A stretch of 64,000 bases of DNA from CAWGXG01 sp963826505 (GCA_963826505.1 CAWGXG010000010.1:132990-196989), one strand, 5' to 3'; counted from the stretch's first letter, positions 34,901 through 44,040 are shown. Numbers and translations: made by a program. Notes: a model not told the origin generated them from the sequence alone.

Positions 34901-37900
34901 CTGGAACGCCGGTCCTGAATCAGATCGAGGTAGCCCTCTTCGTGACCGGCATGCGCCACCGCGCGCAAACTGCCATCCGGGTTGCCATAACCCACCCAGG
35001 CCATGTGATACTGCCCGGTCCCAACCACGATCTCGCACACGTCGGCCAGCAGCCCGGGTTCGTCGCCGGCGCGGACCATAACCTGATTGCAATCGCTCAG
35101 CATGCGATAGGCGCGAATGGCTTTGCGCAGCGCTTCCTCATTGCGCTTGCGGGCGGTAATGTCGAGATGGGTGCCCAGTGCGCGCAGGGGCCGCCCATCC
35201 GAGTCGCGCGTTACGACCTTGCCCCGGTCCAGCACCCACTGCCACGCGCCCGACCTGGCCTGCACGCGGTATTCCGCCTCGTAGGCGGGCACGTCGCCGC
35301 GCAGGTGGGCATCGAGCACGGCCATCACTTCGTCGCGGTCTGCGGGATGGATCAGCGCCTCCCACATCTCGATCGTTGACTCAAGCTCGTCGAGCTCATA
35401 GCCCAACATCGCAGCCCAGCGCTCGTTCAACACGACCGTGCCGGACGGCACGTCCCAGTCCCACAGCCCCAGGTCAGCCCCTTTCAGTGCCAACTCGAGC
35501 CGTTCTTCGCTGGTCCTCAGCTCGGCTTCGGCTCGCTTGCGTTCGGTGATTTCGGTCGCGATGGTCGCCAATTCGCGGGGCTGGCCGTACTCGTCGGGAA
35601 TCGAGAAAATGGCCTGCTCGACCGGGATGATCGAGCCGTCACGCATCTGGATTTCGCACTCGCCGCGCCACAGCCCACGCTCAGCCACCAGGGCCATGAC
35701 GTCCTTCCGGAGGAAATGCGCGGTCGCGGCGGGGTAGAACGCGGTCGGCGAACGCCCATTGATATCGTCCGCGCTGCCGTAGCCCAACATATGGACCCCG
35801 GCGGGATTGATGTAGACGGTCCGGTAAGCACCGTCGTGAATATCCGCCAACGCCACCAGATCGTTTGAATTCTCAATAATCGCCAGCCGTCGCGCGTTTT
35901 CGGAAAACAGGCGCGCGTTTTGCAGGGCGATCGCCACTTGGGCCGCCAACGATGTCTGGATGACGACGTCTTCGTCTGTGAAACGATCCACTTCATCGGC
36001 TTCGGCATTGAGCACGCCCAGCAACTGATCGCCGACGATCATCGGCAGGGCCAGCTCCGAGCGTGTTTTGGGCAGCAGTGGATTGGGCAGAAAATCAGTG
36101 GCTCCCCGCACATCGTTCACCAGCATAACCTGCCGGGTGCGCGCGGCACGAGCCACGATGCTGCCCGAAAAGTCGATCGAAAAACTGACCTCGTTTTCGA
36201 CCAACTGCCGCCCGATCTCGCCGCCCCCCGCAACCAGTGACAACCGTCGATCCTCGGGGTCGAGCAGATAGATATGAACGTTGTACAGATCGAACTTCTC
36301 TTGAATGAGGTTCGTTACAGTCTGCAGCAGATCGTCGATGTTGAGGATCGTCGTCACTTGCTGGCTGACCTCGGCCACCGCCGCCAGCGCCGCCGCACGC
36401 ATCTGGGTCTGATGCAGCAGGCGCTCGCGTTCGGCCTCGTCTTGCTTGCGGGTGGTGATGTCGATGGCGGTGCCCTGCACGTACGGCTCAACGTCCGGCT
36501 CATCGACAAGAACGACCTCTTCGAGCAGCCAGACAGGCTGCCCATCCTTGCGACGCAGGCGCGTTTCGCGGTTGGTGAGCGTGCCGTGCGTGTGGAGTGC
36601 CTCCAAAAACGCCGCGCGATCGCTGTTGTCAAAATAGAATGTCGCCGCGTGGACCTGGAGAATGTCCTCGCGCTTGTCGTAGCCCAACAACTTGACGAAC
36701 GCGTCATTGCAATCGACCACGACGCCCTTGAGCGTCGTCCGGTAAACGGGAGCCAGGCTGCGCTCGAACAGCAAGCGATAGCGTTCTTCGCTGGCGCGCA
36801 GCGCGGCTTCGGACAGCTTGCGCCCGGTGACGTCGGTAGTGACGACGAAGCGCGTCGGCGCCTGCCCTTCCTGGCGCAGCGTGGTATAGCGGTTATGGAT
36901 ACAGCGGCGCGAGCCGTCGGGGCGCTCGATCCAGAACTCGACTTCGTAGGATTGATCGCCATAGCGCGCGGCCAGTTCCAATTCCTGGCGCAGGCGTTCG
37001 CGTTCTTCCGGTACGGCCAGCTGCAAACTGCCTATGCGCTGCAAGTCAGCTTTGGAATAGCCCAGGATCTCGCTGGCGCGGTCGTTGAGATAGACCACGC
37101 GGCCCTCTTCGATGATCGTCAGGCCGTGCTGAATATTGTCCGCGATGCGGCGGAAGCGTTCTTCGCTTTCGCGCAGCGCAGCTTCGGCGCGTTTCTGCGC
37201 GGTGATGTCCTTCAGGCTGCCCTCGTAATAGAGCACTTTCCCGTCGCTGCCGCGCACCACCCGCGCGGTGTCCTGCACCCAGATCACCGACCCATCCGCC
37301 CGGCGGAGCTGGGTCTCGAAGTCGCGCACCACGCCCTCGCGCTCGATCTGCGCCTGCCAGCGCAGCCGGTCGCCGGAGACGACATACTGGTCCATGGCAT
37401 TGGTAGCCTTCAACGCCTCACGATCGGGAAAACCGAGCAGTTCGGAGATCGCGGGGTTGGCTTCGACCAGCGTGCCGTCCGGGCGCGTGCGGTACAGGTT
37501 GACCGGGACCCGATCAAAGAGCTGGCTGTACCGCTCTTCGCTCTCAAGAGCGGCCATCTCCGCCAGTTTGCGCGCTGTGATGTTGCTCAGCACCCCGTAG
37601 ATCACCAGCCCCGGCACATGGGGCGGCGGCCCCATGTGGGCGCTGTCGCGCACCCACAACACCTCGCCATCAGCGCGCCGCACACGGTATTCGATCTCGC
37701 CGTTTTGCTCGGTGGTCAGCCGCTGGAAATAGTCGCGCACGGCGGGCAGATCGGCGGGTTCAATCAGCGTGGACCACAGCTTGTCGTTAGCGCTAAAACG
37801 GCTGAAGGGGTAGCCAGTCAGATCGGCGATCTGGCTGGATTGCATGTAGTGCGTCATCACAGAGCCATTGGGTGATAGCTGGGCGGTGTAGATCACGTCG

Positions 37901-39054
37901 CTGATGGACGAGACGATCTGCTGAATCTGGACGCGGCTTTCGGCCAGCGTATTCTGCGCCAGCTGCAAGCTGGCTAACATGCGGTTGATGTCGCCCGCCA
38001 GACCGGCCAGCTCGTCGTTCCCGGTGACCGGCACGCGGGCGCCCACGTCGCTGGTTTCGCCAATGCGGCTGACCGCGGCGCTCACACGGCTCACCCGTCC
38101 CAACACCTGCCGGTTGAGCAGCCACGTCATCACCAGGGCCATCATCAGGCCAGACACCAGAAACGCCAACAAGAAGAAGTTGACCGTCTCGCGGCCCTGG
38201 TCGTAGATCTCACGGGGCAGCGTCACACGCAGGATCAACACGGGATTGCCCGTGACATCATTGACCAGAGCATAGCCCGCTGCCGTCGAGTGGTCGATCA
38301 CGCGGTACAGCGGGCCGCCTTCTCCGCCGTTCAATGACGTCGCAGCTTTCTGGAAATCGGCGGGCAGATTCGCGTCCGAGAGCGTATGCAGATCGAAAGT
38401 GAGCGCCATCGTATTCGAGACAAAGGCGATGGTCGACGTATCCAGATAGCGCCCGACGACCAGCGTGCCGTGGCTTGGCCCACTCCCATCGCTGCGCAGA
38501 ATGGGGTTCACCGAGATCAACATCGGTCCGGGCGGGGCAAGGACGATCCCCCCCGTAAAATCGGCGATGTTACTCGTTCCCAAATACAGCGTCAGCAGGC
38601 CGCCCGACAGGTAACTGGTGACGGTTCCCGGCTCGATCGCGATGATCTGGTCGAGGTCAGGGCGGTACAGTTCGCCGTAGATGATCTCGTCCTGCGTATT
38701 GATGAACAAGACCATATCCAGCCGCACCCGCTCAAGCGCATCGCGGGTCAAAAAGGTGCTGCGATAGTAATTATTAAGGTCCTCCGCAAAGCTATAGGTG
38801 TCATCCCAGGTAGCCCAATCCCTGCCAATCGTATCGACATTCGACAGTTCGTTGTCCAGCGCGTTCAGCACACGCTGGATGTTACGTTGAGTGTTATCCC
38901 GTTCGATATTTTGGAAGCTCCGCAGCAAGACGGCATGCGAAAAGGCGTAGAGCAGTACGGTCAGACTTACCAGCAGCAGGCCGATTAGCGTGAGCGTTTT
39001 GGCACGCAAGGAGAACGAGACGTGAGGGATCGGTCGTTTCAGAATTCCGTCCAT
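28987..39054 (-). CDS. Giant membrane sensor histidine kinase with 8 PAS and 10 GAF domains
   Basis: A 3,355-residue kinase, unbroken over 10 kb. From the N-terminus: membrane helix (about 18-40); extracellular CHASE4-like domain (about 50-280; IGRDWATWDDTYSFAEDL); second helix (about 288-311); HAMP (about 312-365); PAS1-PAS4 (about 370-875); GAF1 (about 880-1040); PAS5-PAS6 (about 1055-1300); GAF2 (about 1300-1470); PAS7 (about 1475-1605); GAF3-GAF10 in an uninterrupted row (about 1620-2980); coiled coil; PAS8 (about 3010-3125); HisKA with His in SASHELRTPLANIKTR; and HATPase with ITNLINNAINYTP, VRDSGIGIS and GTGLGLTIAREI. GAF4, 5, 7, 8, 9 and 10 are close repeats of each other (EALRDSAAA...LD...VLD.IL...RVVPHD). 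The ATG at 39054 has AAAGGGG about 9 bases upstream; a longer start at 39078 is possible. No receiver domain is present and no regulator is adjacent. Confidence 0.95.
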   Translation of the reverse strand: MDGILKRPIPHVSFSLRAKTLTLIGLLLVSLTVLLYAFSHAVLLRSFQNIERDNTQRNIQRVLNALDNELSNVDTIGRDWATWDDTYSFAEDLNNYYRSTFLTRDALERVRLDMVLFINTQDEIIYGELYRPDLDQIIAIEPGTVTSYLSGGLLTLYLGTSNIADFTGGIVLAPPGPMLISVNPILRSDGSGPSHGTLVVGRYLDTSTIAFVSNTMALTFDLHTLSDANLPADFQKAATSLNGGEGGPLYRVIDHSTAAGYALVNDVTGNPVLILRVTLPREIYDQGRETVNFFLLAFLVSGLMMALVMTWLLNRQVLGRVSRVSAAVSRIGETSDVGARVPVTGNDELAGLAGDINRMLASLQLAQNTLAESRVQIQQIVSSISDVIYTAQLSPNGSVMTHYMQSSQIADLTGYPFSRFSANDKLWSTLIEPADLPAVRDYFQRLTTEQNGEIEYRVRRADGEVLWVRDSAHMGPPPHVPGLVIYGVLSNITARKLAEMAALESEERYSQLFDRVPVNLYRTRPDGTLVEANPAISELLGFPDREALKATNAMDQYVVSGDRLRWQAQIEREGVVRDFETQLRRADGSVIWVQDTARVVRGSDGKVLYYEGSLKDITAQKRAEAALRESEERFRRIADNIQHGLTIIEEGRVVYLNDRASEILGYSKADLQRIGSLQLAVPEERERLRQELELAARYGDQSYEVEFWIERPDGSRRCIHNRYTTLRQEGQAPTRFVVTTDVTGRKLSEAALRASEERYRLLFERSLAPVYRTTLKGVVVDCNDAFVKLLGYDKREDILQVHAATFYFDNSDRAAFLEALHTHGTLTNRETRLRRKDGQPVWLLEEVVLVDEPDVEPYVQGTAIDITTRKQDEAERERLLHQTQMRAAALAAVAEVSQQVTTILNIDDLLQTVTNLIQEKFDLYNVHIYLLDPEDRRLSLVAGGGEIGRQLVENEVSFSIDFSGSIVARAARTRQVMLVNDVRGATDFLPNPLLPKTRSELALPMIVGDQLLGVLNAEADEVDRFTDEDVVIQTSLAAQVAIALQNARLFSENARRLAIIENSNDLVALADIHDGAYRTVYINPAGVHMLGYGSADDINGRSPTAFYPAATAHFLRKDVMALVAERGLWRGECEIQMRDGSIIPVEQAIFSIPDEYGQPRELATIATEITERKRAEAELRTSEERLELALKGADLGLWDWDVPSGTVVLNERWAAMLGYELDELESTIEMWEALIHPADRDEVMAVLDAHLRGDVPAYEAEYRVQARSGAWQWVLDRGKVVTRDSDGRPLRALGTHLDITARKRNEEALRKAIRAYRMLSDCNQVMVRAGDEPGLLADVCEIVVGTGQYHMAWVGYGNPDGSLRAVAHAGHEEGYLDLIQDRRSSLSQGPSCVAYERSATQIVGDIVTDPSVASWRNDAIQRGYRAMIALPLVADGHTLGVLTVFSAGTQSFDPEEVALLEELAGDLTYGVMALRTRVERRQAEERLRQGEANLSALIENTQDFIWSVDTDYTVITINTNFQRRYQEAFGFELIPGTRILDTLPEPQQIAWKGYYDRALRGEQHVITEHYDLPGFAISDIEVSFSPIVSEQGDITGATVFSRDITARVQQEEQLRQLNARLEARNRDLLVLHEIGRALTSTLDINAIYRVLVEQVGQRLLSVNNILVALYDESDATIRCGYAVSGGEPVEPARFPPLPLGDGPVSDTIRTRQPRVAPLPPNARYMMVEDDQPDPRSALYVPLISSNQVIGVLIAQDEDEDAFDEVDLTLIATLANQAATAMQNAWLLAAERDQRTLAEALADTAAALNQSLDPDVVMDRILDNIKRVVPHDTASVMLIEDDVAYVVRHVGFQERGLEEAIETVRYPVESLIEYKSMRDEGRTVCIPDTQAAPEWVVYPRTEWIRSYIGAPIRSGGRLIGVVNLDSETPGFFNEAHAQRLKAFADQASIAIQNARLFSGEREQRLFAETLRDIAATITEKLDIESVLDAILEHIRRVVPHEAANIMLIEDGEARVVRGSGYAQRDLEEWIHQLHFSIEDNRLLSRVVDEGHPLIVTDTDRDPDWIPLPETEWLHSYACAPIQRDNQVIGFLNVYSTQTGFFTPAHAERLQAFAYQAASAIRNAQLFMAQQQHAAQLQDQARRLALINRVSVRLAQTLNRQEIYEIALTEMQQALGGQFAGLVLFESEDVGRLVCDTHPDAPPAGTVLLDLKNNRSTELVRETRGIVVSHDVQTDPLFTAVRDVLSARGTRSLILAPLIVGTEVIGTMGIDFREIHDFSAAEREVAQTIASQASVAITKSHLYESEREQRLLAEALRDSSAAISRSLDPDVVLDRILDNTKRVIPHDAGNIMLIEGDVIRVARSTGYAERGTQFTVRGLRIPITAVAYWRNMLATGEPQVLADITDEPDWVSEVDDQPIAPDWLRSTVKAPIRVEGKIIGIVNLDSATPGAFTMAHAETLQAFADQAGIAIHNAQLFASERGQRTLAEALHNTAAAINRTLDFDAVVEHILSNVERVVPCDAAALMFAEEDGSARVVGQHGFERYELSDWIMTLSIPINSTPDMRLAVKTTLPVITSDTANAPDWVTLPETGWIRSHVTVPLMFETKVLGFLMLDSATPLAFGAAQADPLRAYAAQAVIAIQNAQLLASEREQRALSDALRDSAAAINSALDFDSVLDHILDSITRVVPHDAANIMMITDGVARVVRGHGYKAHGVDQWVRDLRFVVDEIPVWQPMIATGRPFAIPDTRLDSAWLNLPEERWILSTVKAPIRVEGRVIGILHLDSAAPGTFNQTHAERLQAFADQAAIALRNAELFTAERDQRTLSEALRDSAAAVNSTLDFNIVLDRIMANVGRVAPYETATLMLVDEGTAHVARSYPLAFDTASNHFLQNLSLEIEQTPNLRWMAESGDSLAIEDTQAYEGWLEIPETVWIRSFAGAPIRLDDRIIGFITLNSATRGFFSGAHAERLRAFADQASVAIRNAQLFADVQRYASELEQRVEERTLELEQRRAQLQAILDYIGEGVIYDEKLETKFINQALTDLTGYTPDEYTGYLDLLRSSLYSETDFHALTRTIYDEIEYKGLWHGELRLRRKDGTEFEAALIASQVRNVEGAIVGAVTVIRDISQEKELQAQKDRFIASASHELRTPLANIKTRLYLLKHQPDRFGQHLQILDRVANNMSDLVENLLDVSRFERGVIELRPRAIVLQDLVDDVVSVQKAEADRKGIELSARLDPTPLRVSVDPQRMMQVITNLINNAINYTPAGGEVVVELLPDPDPDRQRAVMHVRDSGIGISAEMMAQVFEPFFRANEEVSTGTGLGLTIAREIVRMHDGDIHVESAVGVGSTFTVTLDLAGD

Positions 39055-39099
39055 GACGGAACCCCTTTCTGCTGACATTGCTGACGGACGGACTGGCGC

Positions 39100-41502
39100 T
39101 CAGTTACGCAGCGGCTTAGCAGTTTGGAGCATATGTCCAATGCGCTCATGCGTCTTCGACTCGTGACACAGGGCCACGAAAGCTTCGCGTTCCAGGTCGA
39201 GGATCACTTGTTCGGGCACCCAACCAGGTTCGGACAGATCGCCGCCGCACAACACGTTGGCGATATGTTCGGCGATGCAGGCGTCATGCTCGGTCGCGAA
39301 ACCGCCTTCGCGCAGCGTGAAGACGGCCATACGCAGCGCGGCCAGAGCATCGCGGCCTGCGGCCCAAATTTTACCCGGTTGCAGCGGCACATACCCACCT
39401 TGTGCCAGGTGCAGCACTTCGCGCTTGGCTTCGGCCAGCAGGTGATCGCGGTTGAGCACGATGCGATCGGCGGGTGAGAGGAAGCCCAACGCGCGCGCCT
39501 GTTTGGCGCTCTCGGACACGGTCGCCAGCGCAATTTCTTCGAAGATGGCTTGCAGATGCGGCAGCGGGTCAGCATTCGGAATCTCCATCACCGGGTTCAG
39601 ACGGCGGCGCAGCAGCTCTTTGCAGCCGCTCCCGGCGGGCAGCAATCCGACGCCCATTTCGACCTGCCCGGCGTACAGCTCGGCGTGGGCGACCGCGCGC
39701 GCGCCTGCCATCAGGAATTCGGCCCCGCCGCCCAACGCCATCCCAAATGGCGCGGTCACGACCGGACAGGGTGCGGCGCGCAGCGCCTGGAACAGGTTTT
39801 GCAGCTCGCGCACAATGGCGTCAATCTGATCCCATGCGCCCTGCTGAGCCAGCATCATGATCAGCAGGATGTTCGCCCCGGCGCTGAAGTGCTCGCCCTG
39901 GTTGCCGATGACCAGCCCTTTCCAGCCGCCGGAACCGAGCAGCTCCAGCGCGCGCCAGCCCATCGCGATGATGTCGTCGTCAATGGCGTTGGCCTTGCTG
40001 TGAAATTCGAGCAGCAGCACGCCGTCGCCCATATCCAGCAGCGACGCGCCCGCGTTGCCTTCGAGTCGTTTACCCGCGGCGCGCAGCCCGGCGGACCGTC
40101 ACGACGCGCGGATCAGGTTCGGGCACGCGGTACCCGCCAGAGGCGGGATCGTAGACGCCCGTGATCACGCCGTTTTCGCGGCGATAGAAGGAGGAGCAGC
40201 CGTTGGCGAGCATGGTCTTGACCCAGGGCGCGACCGCGTAACCATCGGCTTCCAGGCGCGGGATCGTCTCGGCCACGCCCAGCGCATCCCAGATCTCGAA
40301 CGGGCCGAGTTCGTGGTTGAAGCCCCATTTGTTCGCGTCGTCGATGGCGGTAATGTCGTCCGCGATCTCGCCCAGGCGGCGCGCGGCGTAGGTCACGTAG
40401 AAGGCGTGCAGATGCCATAAGAACTGCGCGGCGCGGTCGTCGGCGTTGACCATCGCCTTGATGCGCGCGCCCGTGTCTTCCAGTTTGCGGAACTGCCCCA
40501 CGCTGTCAAAGCGCACTTTGACCGGCGGATGGTACTCGAAGTCGTCAGATCGAGCGTCCAGAACTCCTTACTTCCATCAGGCAAGTCCACGCGCTCTGTA
40601 AAAACCCTGGCCGGACTTGTTGCCGAGCCAGCCGCGCTCCACCATGCCAGCCACCAGCGCATTCGTCCCGGCGTGGGCCAGCACTTCGCGCGACTTCGTC
40701 GGCGGGGATGGCGGGGTACAGGTTGGCATTGACGTGCTGCCATGATGTCCGCGCCGATGAGATCGTATAGGCGGAATGTCCCGGTCTTGGGTCGCCCGAT
40801 CAGCGGGCCGGTCAGCGCGTCGACTTCGTCCACGCTGTAGCCGTGATCGAGGGCGTAATTCAGGGTGAACGTGCCCGCCACGCTGATAAAGCGGTTGGCG
40901 ATGAAATTGGGCGTGTCTTTGCACACAACCACGCCCTTACCCAGCACATTCGTCCCGAAAGCGCGCATGAACGCCAGCACGTCAGGATCGGTCTGCGGAT
41001 GGGGGATGATCTCCAGCAGTTTGAGATAGCGCGGCGGGTTGAAAAAGTGCGTGCCCATGAAGCGCCGCTTGAAGTCGTCACCGCGCCCTTCCGCGACGGC
41101 AGCGACCGGCAGCCCGCTGGTGTTGGTGCTGATGATGGCCGATGGCTTGCAGGCTGTTTCCAGGCGCGCCATCAGGTCCTGCTTGATCGCCAGATTTTCG
41201 ACGATGGCTTCGATGACCCAATCGACGTCCGCCAGCAGCGCGAGATCGTCGTCCAGGTTGCCGGGCGTGATGCGATCGCGGTCGGCGGGCGCGAACAACT
41301 GGGGAGGGCGACTTTTCAGCATGGTTTGAAGATTGCCCAACGCGATCGCGCTGCGCTCTTCCGGGGGATCGCCGGGCGCGGTCCCCTTGGCGGCGATGTC
41401 CAACAGCACGACAGGAATCCCGACCCCCGCCAGCAGCGCGGCGATGCCGCTGCCCATCGTGCCGGAGCCAATCACCGCCGCTTTTTGGATATGCCTGCTC
41501 AT
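39100..41502 (-). pseudogene. FadN-type 3-hydroxyacyl-CoA dehydrogenase/enoyl-CoA hydratase, several frameshifts
   Basis: The region encodes, in order, the three parts of a FadN-type bifunctional beta-oxidation enzyme of about 800 residues. The NAD-binding part begins KAAVIGSGTMGSGIAALLAG and includes ISTNTSGLPV and GTHFFNPPRYLKLLEIIP. The C-terminal dehydrogenase part includes NALVAGMVERGWLGNKSGQG and FNHELGPFEIWDALG. The crotonase part includes GNQGEHFSAGANI and TAPFGMALGGGAEFLMAGA. These lie in different frames: single-base shifts fall near 40,739 (extra base after GADIMA), 40,700, 40,605, 40,555 and 40,080. Reading through them restores normal protein sequence at each point, so sequencing indels are more likely than decay. 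The ATG at 41502 has GAGGAGG 6 bases upstream. The giant kinase starts 45 bases after its stop. Confidence 0.82.
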
Positions 41503-41741
41503 CACACCCTCCTCGTGATTCGTGAACGGCATAAGAATGGCGTAATTATGGCATAAGGGAGCACTGATCGAAAGCAGACACTATCCGTAAGCATCGCTTG
41601 CCCCGTGACGATTGCCCCAAATGCGGTTACAATCGGGCCGGTGTGCGGCGCACGCCGCCGCGCGCCTGGATTTTCGATCACCAGACTATTCTCCGCGAAA
41701 GCCGGATTTCCGGATGTGTCACATGTAAGGAGCAGACCACC

Positions 41742-43199
41742 GTGTCTCAGCAGGGCGTCACACCACAGTCTGAAGATTTTTCCCGATGGTATACCGATGT
41801 CGTGCAAAAAGCCGACCTGGCCGACTATTCGCCCGTGCGCGGCTGCATGATCATCAAGCCCTACGGCTATGAGCTGTGGGAAGGCGTCAGGGATGGGTTG
41901 GATCGCCGTTTTAAGGAAACCGGCCATAAAAACGCCTATTTCCCGCTGTTCATCCCGGAGAGCTTCCTCAAAAAAGAAGCCGAGCACGTCGAGGGCTTCG
42001 CGCCGGAGCTGGCCGTTGTGACCATCGGCGGCGGCAAAGTGCTTGAGGAGCCACTGGTCGTGCGCCCGACCTCGGAAACGATCATCGGCTGGGCCTTCCA
42101 GAAATGGATTCAGTCCCACCGCGACCTGCCGCTGCTGATCAACCAGTGGGCCAACGTGGTGCGCTGGGAACTGCGCACGCGCCTCTTTTTGCGCACGATG
42201 GAATTTCTGTGGCAGGAAGGTCACACCGCCCACGCCACATACGACGACGCGCATGGCCGAAACCATGCGTATGCTCGACATCTACACCGATTTCGCCGTC
42301 AACGACGCAGCGATCCCGGTCATTCCGGGCCGCAAGAGCAACCAGGAACGGTTCGCGGGGGCGATGTACAGCTTCAGCATCGAAGCCATGATGCGCGACG
42401 GCAAAGCGCTGCAAGCCGGGACCAGTCACCACCTCGGCCAGAACTTCGCCAAAGCGTTCGACATCCAGTTCACGGACGAAAACAACGATCTGCAATACTG
42501 CTGGACCACGTCCTGGGGCGTCAGCACGCGCATGGTCGGCGCGATCGTCATGACGCACGGCGACGATCAAGGGCTGCGCCTGCCGCCCAAGCTGGCCCCG
42601 ATCCAGGTCGTGATCGTGCCGATCTTCCGCAACGACGATGAGCGCGCCCTGGTCATGGACGACCGTGCAGCGTCATCGCGCCCACGCTCAAAGCCGCCGG
42701 AATCCGCATCCACATCGACGACCGCGAGACGCTCTCGCCCGGCTTCAAGTTCAACGATTGGGAAATGCGCGGCGTGCCGACTGCGGATGGAGATCGGGCC
42801 CAAGGACGTCGCCAAGCAAAGCGTCGCGCTGGCCCGGCGCGACATCCCCGGCAAGGCGGGCAAGGAATTCGTGGCGCAGGACGGGCTGGTCGAGACGATC
42901 CGCGCGCGGCTGGACGTCAATCCAGGCCGGGCTGCTGGAACAGGCGACCGAGTATCCGCGACAGCCATCTGCACGAAGTCACCGACAGCTACGAGCATTT
43001 CATCGACGTCATCAACGACGGCGAATGGGCGCTGTCGTGGTTCTGCGGTGGGGCCGCCTGCGAGAATACGGTCAAGGACGCCACCTCGGCGACCAGCCGC
43101 TGCTTCCCGCTGGACCAACCGCATCCCGGCGAGCACGGCAAGTGCATCATCTGCGGCGGTGACGCCGACGAAATGGCCTATTTCGCTAAAGCGTATTAG
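41742..43199 (+). pseudogene. proS: Prolyl-tRNA synthetase, archaeal/eukaryal type, several frameshifts
   Basis: The region encodes a class-II ProRS of about 485 residues. In the first frame are DFSRWYTDVVQKADLADYSP, RGCMIIKPYGYELWE (motif 1 area), VVRPTSETIIGWAF and INQWANVVRWELRTRLFLRT (motif 2). The next frame has DENNDLQYCWTTSWGVSTR (motif 3) and LPPKLAPIQVVIVPIF (anticodon-binding domain). The zinc-binding C-terminus (GAACENTVKDATSATSR ... CIICGGDA ... YFAKAY) is in a further frame. Shifts fall near 42,251, 42,664, 42,780 and about 42,925-42,955. This gene is essential and no other copy is visible here, so the shifts are almost certainly sequence errors. Translation starts at GTG 41742 with AAGGAG 9 bases upstream. 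Confidence 0.88.
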
Positions 43200-43235
43200 G
43201 CCGATTGTGGGCGTGCCAGGAGATTGACATAGTGG

Positions 43236-43475
43236 ATGCAATCCGGAACCGGCTGGTGCCGCACATCGCCCGGCGGGCTGTTCGTGCTGATGGCACGCGA
43301 GCCACAAGTTCTGGCCCATAATCCGGTATTCGTCGAAGGCGGCTACCCGGCATATGCAGGACCAGACCTGATCGGTCTGTTCCACGAGGCGGGATTTGCC
43401 GACGTGCAGCAGATCGAGCTGCGCCCCGACCCGACGGTGATCGCGATCGTTGCACGCACGGCATCCCCGGCGTGA
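43236..43475 (+). pseudogene. Possible 3' remnant of a methyltransferase
   Basis: A 79-codon open frame. Its second half (YAGPDLIGLFHEAGFADVQQ, then a closing strand VIAIVARTA) looks like the last helix and strand of a class-I SAM-dependent methyltransferase. The SAM-binding part is absent and there is no ribosome-binding site. The first 25 residues are not family-like. It lies directly after the error-rich proS region, so the missing part could also be an assembly loss. Confidence 0.35.
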
Positions 43476-43542
43476 CGCGTTGCACAAGTTGTGCGTGACT
43501 TAACCTTTTTCTCGCTTGACCTGTTTAGGAGTTGTTCGTTCT

Positions 43543-43842
43543 ATGCCCATCTATATTCTGCTCAGCACGTTAACCGATAACGGCGTCTCCTGCATCGTCC
43601 AAGAACCGGCCTGCCTGCGCGAGATTGGCCGCGATATTGAAAACCTGGGCGTCAAAGTCCTGGATCAATACGCCACACTCGGCCAGTATGATTTCGTACA
43701 CGTCATCGAAGCGCCGGATAACGAAACGGTGGCGCGCGTCAGCATGGAGTTGATCGCACGCGGGCATATCAAGCCGCTGAGCTTGCCCACGATTTCGATT
43801 AATGACTTTATCAGCCGCCTAAGTCTCGACCGGCAGCCCTGA
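43543..43842 (+). CDS. GYD-domain protein
   Basis: A 99-residue protein of the GYD family: MPIYILLSTLTDNG at the start, then LGVKVLDQYATLGQYDFVHVIEAPDNETVARV-type sequence and a final PTISINDFI. The family's name-giving G-Y/Q-Y-D turn is present as GQYD. Members are small ferredoxin-like-fold proteins of unknown function, common near stress or metabolic genes. TAGGAG lies about 9 bases before the ATG. A stem-loop follows about 90 bases after the stop. Confidence 0.85.
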   Translation: MPIYILLSTLTDNGVSCIVQEPACLREIGRDIENLGVKVLDQYATLGQYDFVHVIEAPDNETVARVSMELIARGHIKPLSLPTISINDFISRLSLDRQP

Positions 43843-43933
43843 CCATTAACGGATCGGGGCAATTCGATCACTTTTAGGCATCCTACAACGTCCTGTATAT
43901 TTTGCCCTACGGACTCCGATTGTGCCCTATTTT

Positions 43934-43966
43934 CCGGTTTTCGCGTTCTGTCCGTCTGAAAACCGG
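43934..43966 (+). terminator. Stem-loop, probable terminator of the GYD gene
   Basis: CCGGTTTTC (43934-43942) pairs perfectly with GAAAACCGG (43958-43966) around a 15-nt loop, followed by CCTTTTC. The T-run is short. Confidence 0.5.
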
Positions 43967-44040
43967 CCTTTTCAGGGAGAATAAGCTTGTGCAAACTACA
44001 CGAGACTGAGGCGAGGACGTAAAAATCGTCTAAAAACGAC

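Noticed and set aside
36274..37875. 533-codon plus-strand frame inside the giant kinase region
   Set aside because: Antisense to PAS/GAF domains, composition typical of complementary strands of high-GC genes, no start context.
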